Assembly: GCA_017466805.1 (NCBI GenBank)
Contig: JAFTTN010000061.1
Coordinates: 1-57,264, forward strand
Source: Clostridia bacterium
GTDB lineage: Bacteria; Bacillota; Clostridia; Oscillospirales; CAG-382
DNA: 57,264 nucleotides
Reading direction: 5' to 3'
The notes beneath the pieces were generated by a model that ran no database searches, was not told the DNA's origin, and worked only from the letters and a program-made list of their open reading frames with translations. Shown piece by piece: positions 16,078 through 23,799 of this stretch (its first letter is position 1; the number at the start of each line of letters is the position of its first letter). The position numbers and the translations under genes are program-made.

Positions 16078-17519
16078 GTAAAAAGAGAAAGAAAGGTTCG
16101 GGTACGCTTCGCAAACGAGCAGACGGTCGTTGGGAAGCAAGAGTGGTTATCGGCTACGATGAAAAAGGTCTTCCCATCACCAAATGTGTCACCGCCCTCG
16201 AAAAGACAAAATGCCTTGAAAAGTTTGAAAAACTTAAAGAGGAAATAAATCTTATACAGCGTGATACCGTAAAATCGGATATGCCCTTCGGTGAGTGGCT
16301 TGACTTCTGGTACAGACATTATTGTCAGATGACCATACGGCAGTCAACTCAGGCAAGTTACGAAAACCGCATCTACAAGCATATTATCCCTCAAATCGGT
16401 AGCGTTAAATTAAACAAGCTCACGCAAAATGACCTGCAACAGTTCTATGCAAGCGCCAAGAAAGGCGGTCGGCTTCAATATGCCGAATGTTTAGGAGAAG
16501 GCTTATCCGACCGAATGATACGCTCAATACACGCTGTATGCAGACAAGCGCTTGAAAAGGCGGTAAGCGAATCGCTGATAACGGTAAACCCTGCAATCGG
16601 TTGTAAACTACCGCCAAAGAAATCCCGTGAGATGCAGGTGCTGACACCCGAAGAAATGCAACGCTTCCTCATACAAGCCAAGTACGAAGGCTACTTCGAA
16701 ATGCTACTCTTGGAACTTACAACAGGAATGCGTCGAGGTGAACTCTTAGCATTACAGTGGGATGACCTAAACTTCCAAACCGGCGAGCTACACATCTGCA
16801 GACAGGTATATCACGTCAAAGGAAGTATGCAGATCACCGAGCCTAAAACCAAAGGGTCGATAAGAACAATAATATTGCCGAAAGTGATATTAAATGTGTT
16901 GGCCGAATATAAAATGACGGTAAACTCAAGGTGGATATTCCCGTCGCCGATGATAGAGGATATGCCAAGAAATCCGCAGTCTGTGTATAAAAAGGTAAAG
17001 ACAATCCTACAGAGAGCCGGTTGCAAAAATATCCGCTTTCACGATCTACGGCACACCTTCGCTACAACGGCACTTGCCAATGGTATGGATGTTAAAACTT
17101 TGTCTTCGATCATAGGCCATGTATCATCCCAAACCACCCTTGATATATACCTGCACAGCACACTTGAAATGCAAAGACAGGCAGCAAGGAAAATTGACAG
17201 CGGTATCGCCCGAAACGACAGCGTTAACACCGAGGACGAGCAAACACCCGAACAAGACACAAACGAGCCGTGTAAGCCGAAATTTGAAGCCGTACAAGCC
17301 AAAATACGAAATCCCGGCACCGGCTGCTTGTATCAGGTCAGTGAAAACCTATGGGAAGGTAGTTACTTTCCCAAGCTTGCCGATGGCAAACGAAAGAAGT
17401 TCAATGTATATGCCAAAACGAGAGAGGAATGTGAAGTCCTCCTTGCAGAGATGATTCCAAAAGTTAAAGCTGAGATTGCAGAAGCTAAGGCAAAGCTGAA
17501 AGAACAGCAATCAGCGTAA
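16074..17519 (+). CDS. Tyrosine recombinase/integrase 2 with carboxyl-terminal extension
   Basis: The 481 residues repeat the layout of integrase 1: an AP2-like domain (GRWEARVVIGYDEKGLPI), core-binding domain, and catalytic Arg (TTGMRRGELL), HDLRH, GH and Tyr (LDIYLHS). After the catalytic domain there are about 110 extra residues. Within them NLWEGSYFPKLADGKRKKF looks like a second copy of the amino-terminal AP2-like arm-binding domain. Translation is coupled to integrase 1. Both recombinases seem catalytically intact. A perfect terminator follows. Confidence 0.92.
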   Translation: MSKKRKKGSGTLRKRADGRWEARVVIGYDEKGLPITKCVTALEKTKCLEKFEKLKEEINLIQRDTVKSDMPFGEWLDFWYRHYCQMTIRQSTQASYENRIYKHIIPQIGSVKLNKLTQNDLQQFYASAKKGGRLQYAECLGEGLSDRMIRSIHAVCRQALEKAVSESLITVNPAIGCKLPPKKSREMQVLTPEEMQRFLIQAKYEGYFEMLLLELTTGMRRGELLALQWDDLNFQTGELHICRQVYHVKGSMQITEPKTKGSIRTIILPKVILNVLAEYKMTVNSRWIFPSPMIEDMPRNPQSVYKKVKTILQRAGCKNIRFHDLRHTFATTALANGMDVKTLSSIIGHVSSQTTLDIYLHSTLEMQRQAARKIDSGIARNDSVNTEDEQTPEQDTNEPCKPKFEAVQAKIRNPGTGCLYQVSENLWEGSYFPKLADGKRKKFNVYAKTREECEVLLAEMIPKVKAEIAEAKAKLKEQQSA

Positions 17520-17528
17520 ACGAACAGA

Positions 17529-17560
17529 CCGCCACGGAACATTCCGTGGCGGCAACTTTT
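17529..17560 (+). terminator. Terminator of the mobility operon
   Basis: A perfect 11-bp inverted repeat CCGCCACGGAA-CA-TTCCGTGGCGG (17529-17552), followed by a short T-run at 17557-17560. Confidence 0.8.
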
Positions 17561-17561
17561 G

Positions 17562-17669
17562 TTATTCATCATCTTTATTAATTTCTGCAAGATAGCCAGC
17601 AGTTATAACACCGGAAGGCAGTGCGATAATTGCTATTCCAAAAACGGAAGAAATCATTGTAACTATTCT
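17562..17669 (-). pseudogene. Severed carboxyl-terminal tail of the ion channel
   Basis: Reading on in frame after the TGA at 17670-17672 gives 35 more codons. They include VFGIAIIALPSGVITAGY, the pore-lining last helix typical of Kv-type channels, and end at TAA (17562-17564). One GGA-to-TGA change would explain the break, since channels have Gly-Arg at this point (TIGRIVTM). Confidence 0.75.
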
Positions 17670-18275
17670 TCAAATCGTTGATACCGGATAGATATCTCCA
17701 TATCCTACGGTTGTAAGAGAAATGGTTGCCCAGTAAATTGCATCAAAAAAAGTTTCAAATGATTCAGGTTCAACATTGTATATTACCAATGCAGAAACAA
17801 GAACATAGGCAACTGCCATAGTAGCTACGGCTGCCAAGACTTTTTTCTGTTTTTTAAACACATTGGATATTATTTCAAAACTTTTAGAATATCTCAAAAA
17901 CTTAAATGCACGAAGCACCTTCAATGTTCGTAATAGACGGAATAGTTTAAGGAGTCTAAAACCGCTATTCAAAACCGTTACAGACGGCAATATTGAAAGC
18001 AAATCTATGATTGCCATTGGAGTAATTGGATATAGAAAAAAGGATGCAACAGATTTTTTGAGTTTAATATCTGCGGTTACTAATCTCAAAATATAATCCA
18101 AAATAAAAATTGCAACTGTTATGTAGTCAATCCACCGGAAGAATAAATTATCAGTTTTAAAAGCAAGAGGAATAATACTGATAACAATAGTAGACATCAT
18201 TATAAGATCATAAACGCTACTTAATTTTCCGCCATCATCCGATGGCTCGATTATTTCATAAATCTTTTTTCTCAT
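17670..18275 (-). CDS. Voltage-gated potassium channel, truncated by a nonsense codon
   Basis: The 201-residue product has four voltage-sensor-like helices with an Arg/Lys-rich S4 (LLKLFRLLRTLKVLRAFKFL), an S5 helix, and the selectivity filter TTVGYGD near residue 191. It stops ten residues after the filter, where the pore-lining S6 helix should begin. That helix is encoded immediately downstream in the same frame after a single TGA, so the gene is a recent nonsense mutant or relies on read-through. It lies between the integrases and tRNA-Pro and may be element cargo or host flank. As truncated it should not form a working pore. Confidence 0.8.
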   Translation of the reverse strand: MRKKIYEIIEPSDDGGKLSSVYDLIMMSTIVISIIPLAFKTDNLFFRWIDYITVAIFILDYILRLVTADIKLKKSVASFFLYPITPMAIIDLLSILPSVTVLNSGFRLLKLFRLLRTLKVLRAFKFLRYSKSFEIISNVFKKQKKVLAAVATMAVAYVLVSALVIYNVEPESFETFFDAIYWATISLTTVGYGDIYPVSTI

Positions 18276-18340
18276 ACTTTCACCATAAAATTTTAATTTT
18301 TATCATTATATCACACAACATAAAAATAAACAAGGTGGTG

Positions 18341-18372
18341 TAAAATTTACTAAGCATTAACCAAAGAATAAG
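18341..18372. repeat. Candidate right attachment repeat
   Basis: The partner of 7676-7707 (28 of 32 identical), just outside the tRNA-Pro terminator. The preceding bases GGTGGTGTA also loosely recall the 17-bp repeats at 7558 and 7633. Confidence 0.4.
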
Positions 18373-18380
18373 ACATAAAA

Positions 18381-18414
18381 AATCCGTGTCTCCCATAGGG
18401 GAAACACGGATTTT
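18381..18414 (-). terminator. Terminator of tRNA-Pro
   Basis: ATCCGTGT pairs with ACACGGAT across a loop containing CTCCC/GGGGA, with A and T runs on both sides. On the minus strand it begins directly after the CCA end of the tRNA. Confidence 0.88.
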
Positions 18415-18491
18415 TGGTCGAGGCGACAGGATTTGAACCTGCGGCCTCTGCGTCCCGAACGCAGCGCTCTACCAAACTGAGCCACGCCTCG
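18415..18491 (-). tRNA. tRNA-Pro (anticodon CGG)
   Basis: The minus strand folds as a complete cloverleaf of 77 nt. The acceptor stem is CGAGGCG/CGCCTCG with discriminator A and an encoded CCA; D-arm GCTC/GAGC; anticodon stem CTGCG/CGCAG with loop TTCGGGA, giving anticodon CGG; T-arm GCAGG-TTCAAAT-CCTGT. It lies at the right side of the candidate mobile element; tRNA neighbourhoods are common integration sites. Confidence 0.96.
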
Positions 18492-18663
18492 ATCTCTATT
18501 ATTTTATTTTCAAAAAACTACGAAAAATTTCGTATTTGTGGGTATTTATGTGGTCGTAGCCGTTTTATCGCACTTATCAGGAATACTGCGAGGGCGATAA
18601 AGTGGCATACTTTAAGGGATTGTCTCGGTTCGGTAGGTTCTGGTCGAACCGTTCGGTACGGTA

Positions 18664-18703
18664 TCCCGAACCAAGCGCTCTACCAAGCTGAGCCACACCC
18701 AGA
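18664..18703 (-). pseudogene. tRNA-Pro 5' fragment (fossil 1)
   Basis: The minus strand reads as the acceptor 5' side, D-arm, and anticodon 5' side with TTCGGGA of a proline tRNA, then becomes unrelated sequence that cannot close the anticodon stem or T-arm. It is a broken copy, not identical to the intact gene 170 bp away (CTGGGTG instead of CGAGGCG acceptor). The 18492-18954 interval otherwise shows no gene. Confidence 0.6.
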
Positions 18704-18863
18704 TATTAAATTATATATTAAAGACCTGACAAAAATCCCAAGCGCGCTTCCTGTTGCAACTAAGGCTCTGTCTTCGCGATTATAAATCGCTCGTCAATCG
18801 CCAAGTTGCTGCCACTCATTTTTGCTCACTGCAACCGCCCCCGGCGGCGTTCGCAAAAATTCC

Positions 18864-18884
18864 CCAAGCTGAGCCACACCCAGA
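18864..18884 (-). pseudogene. tRNA 5' fragment (fossil 2)
   Basis: Twenty-one bases starting CCAAGCTGAGCC are identical to 18683-18703 in fossil 1, covering the acceptor 5' side and half the D-arm only. It is a second, shorter tRNA relic or a duplicated piece of fossil 1. Confidence 0.55.
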
Positions 18885-18954
18885 CACTCGGGTATTATAA
18901 CAAAACCGAAAAGCTTTGTCAATGCTTTTGCTTGAAAAATCGCAAACCAAAATA

Positions 18955-19368
18955 TTACTTCCTGTTCGAATCGAGGTAGGATTGCAGAATTATCTGTGCC
19001 GAAAGTGCATCGACGACCTTGCGGCGTTTTTTGCCGTTGAAATCGGCGATGTTCATATAAGTGTACGCCTCGACGGTGGAAAGACGCTCGTCGACGAATA
19101 CAACCTCCAAGCCGGTTTCGGCAATTATCATTTCGGCAAAAGCGCGCGATTTTTCGGCACGGAAGGATTCGCTTCCGTCCATATTTTTCGGCAAGCCGAG
19201 CACGATTCTCGCGCCGCCAAGCTCTTTTATTTTTGCGGCGCACTTCTTCGCCGCGTCGCGCATACCCGAAACGTTAACCGTGCAGACCGTGCTCGCAAGA
19301 AATTCGGTTTCGTCGCTTATTGCAATGCCGCAGCGGGCATCGCCGTAATCTATACCTATAATTCTCAT
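18955..19368 (-). CDS. ruvX: Putative pre-16S rRNA nuclease YqgF/RuvX
   Basis: The 137 residues form an RNase H-like fold: IIGIDYGDARCGIAISD carries the first catalytic Asp, GLPKNMDGS the conserved second block, FVDERLST the catalytic Glu motif, and VVDALSAQIILQSYLD the last Asp. The family processes the 5' end of 16S rRNA (YqgF) and was earlier named Holliday junction resolvase RuvX. It is the first clear core gene after the tRNA fossils, and the base composition shifts here to a higher GC. A good promoter lies at 19396-19424. Confidence 0.93.
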   Translation of the reverse strand: MRIIGIDYGDARCGIAISDETEFLASTVCTVNVSGMRDAAKKCAAKIKELGGARIVLGLPKNMDGSESFRAEKSRAFAEMIIAETGLEVVFVDERLSTVEAYTYMNIADFNGKKRRKVVDALSAQIILQSYLDSNRK

Positions 19369-19395
19369 ATATCTTATCCTTTTTTCGTTTGATTT

Positions 19396-19424
19396 ATTTT
19401 AAATTATTTTCCTTTATTTGTCAA
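19396..19424 (-). promoter_or_regulatory. Promoter of ruvX
   Basis: Minus strand TTGACA (19419-19424), 17-bp spacer, TAAAAT (19396-19401), 28 bp before the start codon. Confidence 0.78.
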
Positions 19425-19504
19425 CCGATTATAAGTATTAAAGCGAGCAAAGCGGCAATAATATAATCGAACGAAAGAGATTCGTTCAGACAGGAGCATC
19501 AAAT

Positions 19505-19729
19505 ATGGGAAAACGAAAAAAATACAGGTTTCCCAAAGGCATTAACGACGTGGACAGATATTATTATCCTCACCCGCTTGCACCGAACGCCAATTACCCG
19601 ACTAATCTCGTTACGGACCTATTCGGATTAAACAATATGGTACCCGAAATGAATACCGACGTATTGGGCAGCTATACGGGCAGACCGATAAACGATATCA
19701 AACCGATTCAGGATGCCGATGACCTGTAA
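19505..19729 (+). CDS. Small conserved-looking protein of unknown function
   Basis: The 74 residues (basic start MGKRKKYRFPKG, then Asn/Pro/Tyr-rich YYYPHPLAPNANYPTNL) have no motif I recognise and no signal or membrane segment. The ATG is preceded by CAGGAG at good spacing, and TATAAT at 19462-19467 may be its -10 box. It is divergent from ruvX. I consider it a real gene because of the clean ribosome site and the unforced start, but the function is unknown. Confidence 0.6.
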   Translation: MGKRKKYRFPKGINDVDRYYYPHPLAPNANYPTNLVTDLFGLNNMVPEMNTDVLGSYTGRPINDIKPIQDADDL

Positions 19730-19852
19730 TTAAACGGAATTGTCGTTTGATAATTCCAAGAAGCGTTTTTTGTAAATAGTCGTTTTTAAAACTCTTTTTG
19801 CAAATTACGACAGAGCGAGAAAAGTAAATTGCCAAAAAAGGCTTTAATTATT

Positions 19853-19897
19853 CCTTGCGGCAGTTTTCTATACACCTCCTTCTGCCGTAAGGTCTTT
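19853..19897 (+). ncRNA. Hairpin with an anti-Shine-Dalgarno loop
   Basis: CCTTGCGGCAG (19853-19863) pairs with CTGCCGTAAGG (19882-19892, one G-U pair) around an 18-nt loop containing CACCTCCTT. A TCTTTTTC tail follows. It could be a terminator or the 3' part of a small RNA whose loop can pair with ribosome binding sites. The rest of 19730-20126 has no gene apart from the hairpin at 19927. Confidence 0.45.
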
Positions 19898-19926
19898 TTC
19901 AAAAAGCCATTCGCTTAATAAAAAAG

Positions 19927-19960
19927 TACCGTCGTATTAATTTACGGCGGTATTTTTTTC
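19927..19960 (+). terminator. Rho-independent terminator
   Basis: TACCGTCGTA pairs with TACGGCGGTA (one G-U) around a 6-nt loop and is followed by seven T. It may end a transcript covering the anti-Shine-Dalgarno hairpin. Confidence 0.75.
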
Positions 19961-20126
19961 GAAATTTACGAAAATTTGTTCGAAAACGCAAAGCATTGTC
20001 CCGATTATTGTACACGGTGGCGGATATAATAAGCTTGTAAGACAACCAAAGCAGATTTATATTTGATAACCGAACGAAAGAAACCCGTTTCGGACGGTTA
20101 AAAAAAGCAGAACGGAGGATATTAAA

Positions 20127-20264
20127 ATGAAAGATTTCGTTACCTTGGCAAAGAAGACGGTTAACGACCGCGACGGATTTGTGAACGGATTTATAAAAGG
20201 CGTGATGGGATCGGCATTGTTTATATCGTTGCTAACGCTTTTTACCGCTTGCTTCGGCGGCTGA
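20127..20264 (+). CDS. Small single-span membrane protein (45 residues)
   Basis: ATG at 20127 follows ACGGAGGAT with ideal spacing. The product begins MKDFVTLAKKTVNDRDGF, continues VNGFIKGVMGSALFISLL and ends FTACFGG. The second half is one hydrophobic segment, so a membrane-associated miniprotein is likely. A terminator follows at 20358. It is too short for most gene callers, and I know no family for it. Confidence 0.6.
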   Translation: MKDFVTLAKKTVNDRDGFVNGFIKGVMGSALFISLLTLFTACFGG

Positions 20265-20357
20265 TGCAAAAATCGAAAAGCTTTATATTGCTAAAAACAG
20301 CTTACTTTTTGTAAAAAGCTACGGGAAATCCCGCTTCATAATCTTTTCTTTTCCTGC

Positions 20358-20383
20358 AAAAAAGCTCCAAACGGGGCTTTTTT
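20358..20383 (+). terminator. Rho-independent terminator
   Basis: AAAAAAGCTCC and GGGGCTTTTTT pair with one G-U around a 4-nt loop. The stem is immediately upstream of the promoter for the next gene. Confidence 0.75.
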
Positions 20384-20386
20384 GTG

Positions 20387-20415
20387 TTGAATTTGCTGCG
20401 ATTGTGTGTTATTAT
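20387..20415 (+). promoter_or_regulatory. Promoter of the glycosidase-like gene
   Basis: TTGAAT (20387-20392), 17-bp spacer, TATTAT (20410-20415), 31 bp before the ATG. Confidence 0.65.
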
Positions 20416-20446
20416 AAAAGCGTAATAAACAAAAAAGGAAGATGTT

Positions 20447-21976
20447 ATGGAACTGTTTAAAATAGCTCACTATAACGGCGCGCGCGGCGCAGACGAATTG
20501 GTTATCTACAACAAGGTCGGCAACACCGGCACCAACGCATACGGGTACGAGGTTTGCGTGCTCGACGGCAGAATCGTGCGGTGCGGCAGAAACAACAACG
20601 AGGTTACCGAGGGCGGCTACGTCGCATCGGGACACGGCGAGGCTATGCGCTTTTTGAGCAAAAACGCGATGGTCGGCGCAAAGGCTGTTATCGATGAGGA
20701 AAACGGTACCTTTGGTATAGAAATCGACGAAAACGCTTTGAAAATCAATGCGGAATCAAAAATCGAGGTTATCGAAAGCCGTATTGCCGAAAGAATTGCA
20801 GAGGGCAGCGGATTTGATAAGGATAGCGCGGAAGCACTTCTTTCGCAGGCGAAGGCGGCAAAGGATAGCGGAAATTATGCTTCGGTTGCCGAAATTTGCG
20901 AGGAAGCTTACTACGTTACCGCAAAATCGGTAAAGGGCGAAATACGCGCGGTGTGGCACAGACCGCACGAAAAGAGCGAGGAGCAGGTGCGCGCAACGGT
21001 ATTGCGCTTGAAGGATGCCGGCTTTAATTCGATTCTTATCGAAACCAACTACGAAGGCTATGCAAACGCGCAAAAGTGCGTGCACGATTTTCTGCCGATA
21101 CGCAAGGGCTACGAAAACGGGTTCGACGTTATCGATTCGTTTATACGCGTATGTAAGCAGGAGGGCGTGAAGATTCATTGCTGGTTCGAGGATTATTTCT
21201 TCGGCGTGAAGGGACACGGCTGTCCGATGGCGGATATTCACCCCGAATATATGCATCGCCGCAAGGACGGCGGATTGCTGCACGATGCTTACGACGATTT
21301 TTATTTCCTTAACCCCGCATTGCCCGAGGTAAAGGCGCTTTTGCTTTCGTTGGTAAAAGAAATTTTGGATAATTACGATTTCGACGGATTCCAGCTCGAC
21401 TATATCCGTTATCCCGTTATACACGGCATCGACCGCTCGGCAGGCTTTGACGAATATACGAAGCGCGAATTTCTTGCCGATACCGGCATTGATATCGATA
21501 CCATTCCCGATACGAAGTGCGACGATTGGAAGAAATTCCTCGATTGGCGCGCAGAAAAGGTTACCGATTACGTTAAATCGGTGCGCGAGCTGATTTTGGA
21601 ATACCGCGCTCGCGGCAGAAATATCGAGCTTTCGACAGCCGTGTTCGGCGATCCTGTCGAGGCAATAAATCTAAAATGTCAGAATTGGCAGTATTGGGTA
21701 AAGCAGGGCTGGCTGGATGCAATATACCCGATGGCGTATTTGAGCGACGCCGAGGACGTTGGTAACGAGGTGCGCTATATGGTCGAAAAATACGGTGAAG
21801 CACCCAACATTTCGGGTATTTCTCCGATGTTCAGTAAGCTTCCGGTTATCGAATCGACAAAGCAGGTCGAGGAATGCCGCAAGGCAGGCGCGGTGGGTAT
21901 CGCGTTCTTCTGCGCGGGCAACTGTACCGATATTCAGCTCGAAAAATTAAAGCTCGGCGTGTTCAGAAACAGATAG
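20447..21976 (+). CDS. Family 10-like glycosyl hydrolase (GHL10/DUF187), cytoplasmic form
   Basis: The 509 residues carry a GHL10-type TIM barrel from about residue 165: EIRAVWHRPHEKSEEQV, FNSILIETNYEGYAN, the strand end DFDGFQLDYIRYP with likely catalytic acids, and DAIYPMAYLSD. The first 160 residues are a separate beta-rich and helical part. Most relatives are secreted; this one shows no signal peptide, which is unusual. Substrate unknown; the family is linked to bacterial wall or polysaccharide turnover. Single gene with its own promoter; ribosome site AAGGAAGATGTT. Confidence 0.85.
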   Translation: MELFKIAHYNGARGADELVIYNKVGNTGTNAYGYEVCVLDGRIVRCGRNNNEVTEGGYVASGHGEAMRFLSKNAMVGAKAVIDEENGTFGIEIDENALKINAESKIEVIESRIAERIAEGSGFDKDSAEALLSQAKAAKDSGNYASVAEICEEAYYVTAKSVKGEIRAVWHRPHEKSEEQVRATVLRLKDAGFNSILIETNYEGYANAQKCVHDFLPIRKGYENGFDVIDSFIRVCKQEGVKIHCWFEDYFFGVKGHGCPMADIHPEYMHRRKDGGLLHDAYDDFYFLNPALPEVKALLLSLVKEILDNYDFDGFQLDYIRYPVIHGIDRSAGFDEYTKREFLADTGIDIDTIPDTKCDDWKKFLDWRAEKVTDYVKSVRELILEYRARGRNIELSTAVFGDPVEAINLKCQNWQYWVKQGWLDAIYPMAYLSDAEDVGNEVRYMVEKYGEAPNISGISPMFSKLPVIESTKQVEECRKAGAVGIAFFCAGNCTDIQLEKLKLGVFRNR

Positions 21977-22136
21977 ACACGTTTAAACGCTTCGCTTTCC
22001 ATTTATATCCAAGGATTTTAATGGATTTTGGAACGACCGCTCGTTCGCGCAGCATTTTGGCTTGTCTAAAGACTCGGAACACAAAGAGTATTTTTCGAGG
22101 AGCATGTCCCCGAAAACACATAAATTTTCATCATAT

Positions 22137-22165
22137 AAAGAGCTCGTCACGCCGACGAGCTCTTT
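22137..22165 (+). terminator. Rho-independent terminator
   Basis: AAAGAGCTCGTC and GACGAGCTCTTT form a perfect 12-bp stem with loop ACGCC. The preceding 22000-22130 stretch has no gene; it contains GGAACGACCGCTCGTTCGCGC, a word of 20-odd bases partly shared with the ends of the 165-bp repeats downstream. Confidence 0.88.
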
Positions 22166-22212
22166 GTATGTGTTGCCTAAATCAAACGCGCGCATTTTTT
22201 GCGGTATGCGAA

Positions 22213-22241
22213 TTGAGAAAATATGCTGTTTGTGATATAAT
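22213..22241 (+). promoter_or_regulatory. Promoter of the lipoprotein gene
   Basis: TTGAGA (22213-22218), 17-bp spacer, TATAAT (22236-22241), followed by GGGAGG before the ATG. Confidence 0.78.
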
Positions 22242-22264
22242 ATAAGCGTTGGGAGGTATGGTAT

Positions 22265-23125
22265 ATGAAGTATAATCGATTTATTGCTTTTTTACTGTTT
22301 GCGTGTATTTGCATAACCGTGCTGTGCTCTTGCGGAAAAAAGGATACGCTTTCGTTAAACTCCACGCTTTTCACCGAGCTTGAAGCGCAAGAGGTGGATA
22401 TCGAATGGCTTGATAATTATTGGCACAATGATGGTACAGGATACAGCGGCACACAATTTAAAATAGTCGAGCGCGACGGAAATATTTTCCTTGAGGAAAC
22501 CGAATACCATAAAGCGTATTACTACGTAAAGACATTTTCTTGCGTAGTAGGCTACAAATATCTTGTTGCGGTTGATTACTACAAGGGTGATTATTGGATA
22601 GCCGCATACGATAACGGCACGAGCTATATCGAGGGTGCAACAAGCGAACGTCTTTTAGAAATGCGTTGCACCGGTATTTTGCCGGGACAGAAATATACGA
22701 GCTACGATGATGTTAATTACAAGTGGTATCGGGACTACGACGTTGCGTACCTATTCGTACGCGAACACGAATACAAAGATTTGCCGACTTTGGAGGATTA
22801 CGATAAGGGTTATATATACCGCTATAGAATGATTAACGAGGACGAATATAAACTCGAAAAATTCGCAGAGCTCGATTATGTCGGCACAGCGTTTATGATG
22901 GACGAGGACGATATTATCGTCGCAACAGAGGGCGGACTTTACTCGGTCGACCCCACCGGCGAGGTAACACAGCTGTTCACGTCGGAGTATTGGTGTCACT
23001 TGGGCTTCAGCTCTATCGTGAAAATCGATAATGCCTATTATCTTGGTACACATGCAGGTATTTTAAAATATGACTTGGATACAAAGCAGGACGTCTGGTA
23101 TCCGTATTATAATATCGAAGAATAA
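22265..23125 (+). CDS. Hypothetical surface lipoprotein
   Basis: The 286-residue precursor has a signal peptide with the lipobox LCSC near residue 22 and then a Tyr/Asp-rich beta-strand-rich body. Recurrent stretches such as GGLYSVDPTGEVTQLF and HAGILKYDLDTKQDVW look like beta-propeller blades. No catalytic motif is apparent. It is a single gene with a strong promoter and GGGAGG site. The end of the gene touches the first 165-bp intergenic repeat. The function is unknown; a binding or sensing role at the surface is plausible. Confidence 0.8.
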   Translation: MKYNRFIAFLLFACICITVLCSCGKKDTLSLNSTLFTELEAQEVDIEWLDNYWHNDGTGYSGTQFKIVERDGNIFLEETEYHKAYYYVKTFSCVVGYKYLVAVDYYKGDYWIAAYDNGTSYIEGATSERLLEMRCTGILPGQKYTSYDDVNYKWYRDYDVAYLFVREHEYKDLPTLEDYDKGYIYRYRMINEDEYKLEKFAELDYVGTAFMMDEDDIIVATEGGLYSVDPTGEVTQLFTSEYWCHLGFSSIVKIDNAYYLGTHAGILKYDLDTKQDVWYPYYNIEE

Positions 23126-23284
23126 AATAAAAAAGCTCACTTGGGCGATGCGCCCTTCGGTGAGCTTTTTGTTTTGGTAAAAGGAGGGAGCGGGAAAACG
23201 AACGGGAAATTGTTTTTTAGGGTAAAAAGTTTTGAAGGGGTCAAGGGGAAGCTTTTTCAAAAGCGTCCCCTTGGAATGCCCGCT
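23120..23284. repeat. Intergenic 165-bp repeat, copy A
   Basis: Begins GAATAAAATAAAAAAGCTCAC and ends in GCGTCCCCTTGGAA plus a variable tail. It contains two stems: GCTCAC...GTGAGC (terminator-like) and AAGGGGAAGCTTTTTC/AAAAGCGTCCCCTT. Copy B lies at 24343-24508 with near identity, and its first bases overlap the end of the lipoprotein gene. Confidence 0.85.
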
Positions 23285-23362
23285 CGTTCGCGCAAAGACT
23301 GTGCGCGACGATTTTAAAGAAAAAAGAGAGAGGCTTTTGTAACCTCTCTCTTTCTTTTGGAA

Positions 23363-23797
23363 TTATATTTGGTTCTTTTCGTTTTCCTTTAGCTTTTTGT
23401 TTATTTCTTCAAGCTTGCGTTTGTTTCTGTGGTCGAGAATGATGAACAAAGGAATAGTTATTGCCAAATTTCCGGTTGATCCGAGTATGAATGCAAGCGC
23501 GATTTGCTTTGCCGTGTCGAAAACGCCAAAGGCGAAAAAAGATATCGTGATGCAGGTTATATTAAACAGTGCGTTGATTATACGTTTTGCCCACAGCTCG
23601 AACGGATCCAAGCCCTCGTACTCAAGCAATACCGTAACCGCAGAAACGGGAATGCAGGCTACCGTCATCGCGGCAAGCGAAGCGACGATCTCGTCGTAGC
23701 CTATTAATGCATTTATTATAGTTATAAATACCGAAAAACCGCCAACGCCGCAGAAATACGAAACGAAAAAGCCAAAAAGCTTGTTATTGAACTTCAT
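23363..23797 (-). CDS. DUF3021 membrane protein (partner of LytTR regulator)
   Basis: The 144 residues contain four membrane segments (for example SYFCGVGGFSVFITIINALI and the final TGNLAITIPLFIILDH) and a charged coil tail. This fits DUF3021, small integral proteins nearly always encoded beside a LytTR DNA-binding protein. The gene begins two bases after the LytTR stop, so the two form one unit. In characterised cases the membrane protein restrains the LytTR regulator. A second, paralogous pair is at 41028-41887. Confidence 0.85.
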   Translation of the reverse strand: MKFNNKLFGFFVSYFCGVGGFSVFITIINALIGYDEIVASLAAMTVACIPVSAVTVLLEYEGLDPFELWAKRIINALFNITCITISFFAFGVFDTAKQIALAFILGSTGNLAITIPLFIILDHRNKRKLEEINKKLKENEKNQI

Positions 23798-23799
23798 CG

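Noticed and set aside
18640-18703. Functional second tRNA-Pro
   Set aside because: Anticodon stem 3' side, T-arm and acceptor 3' side do not pair, so it is a fragment.
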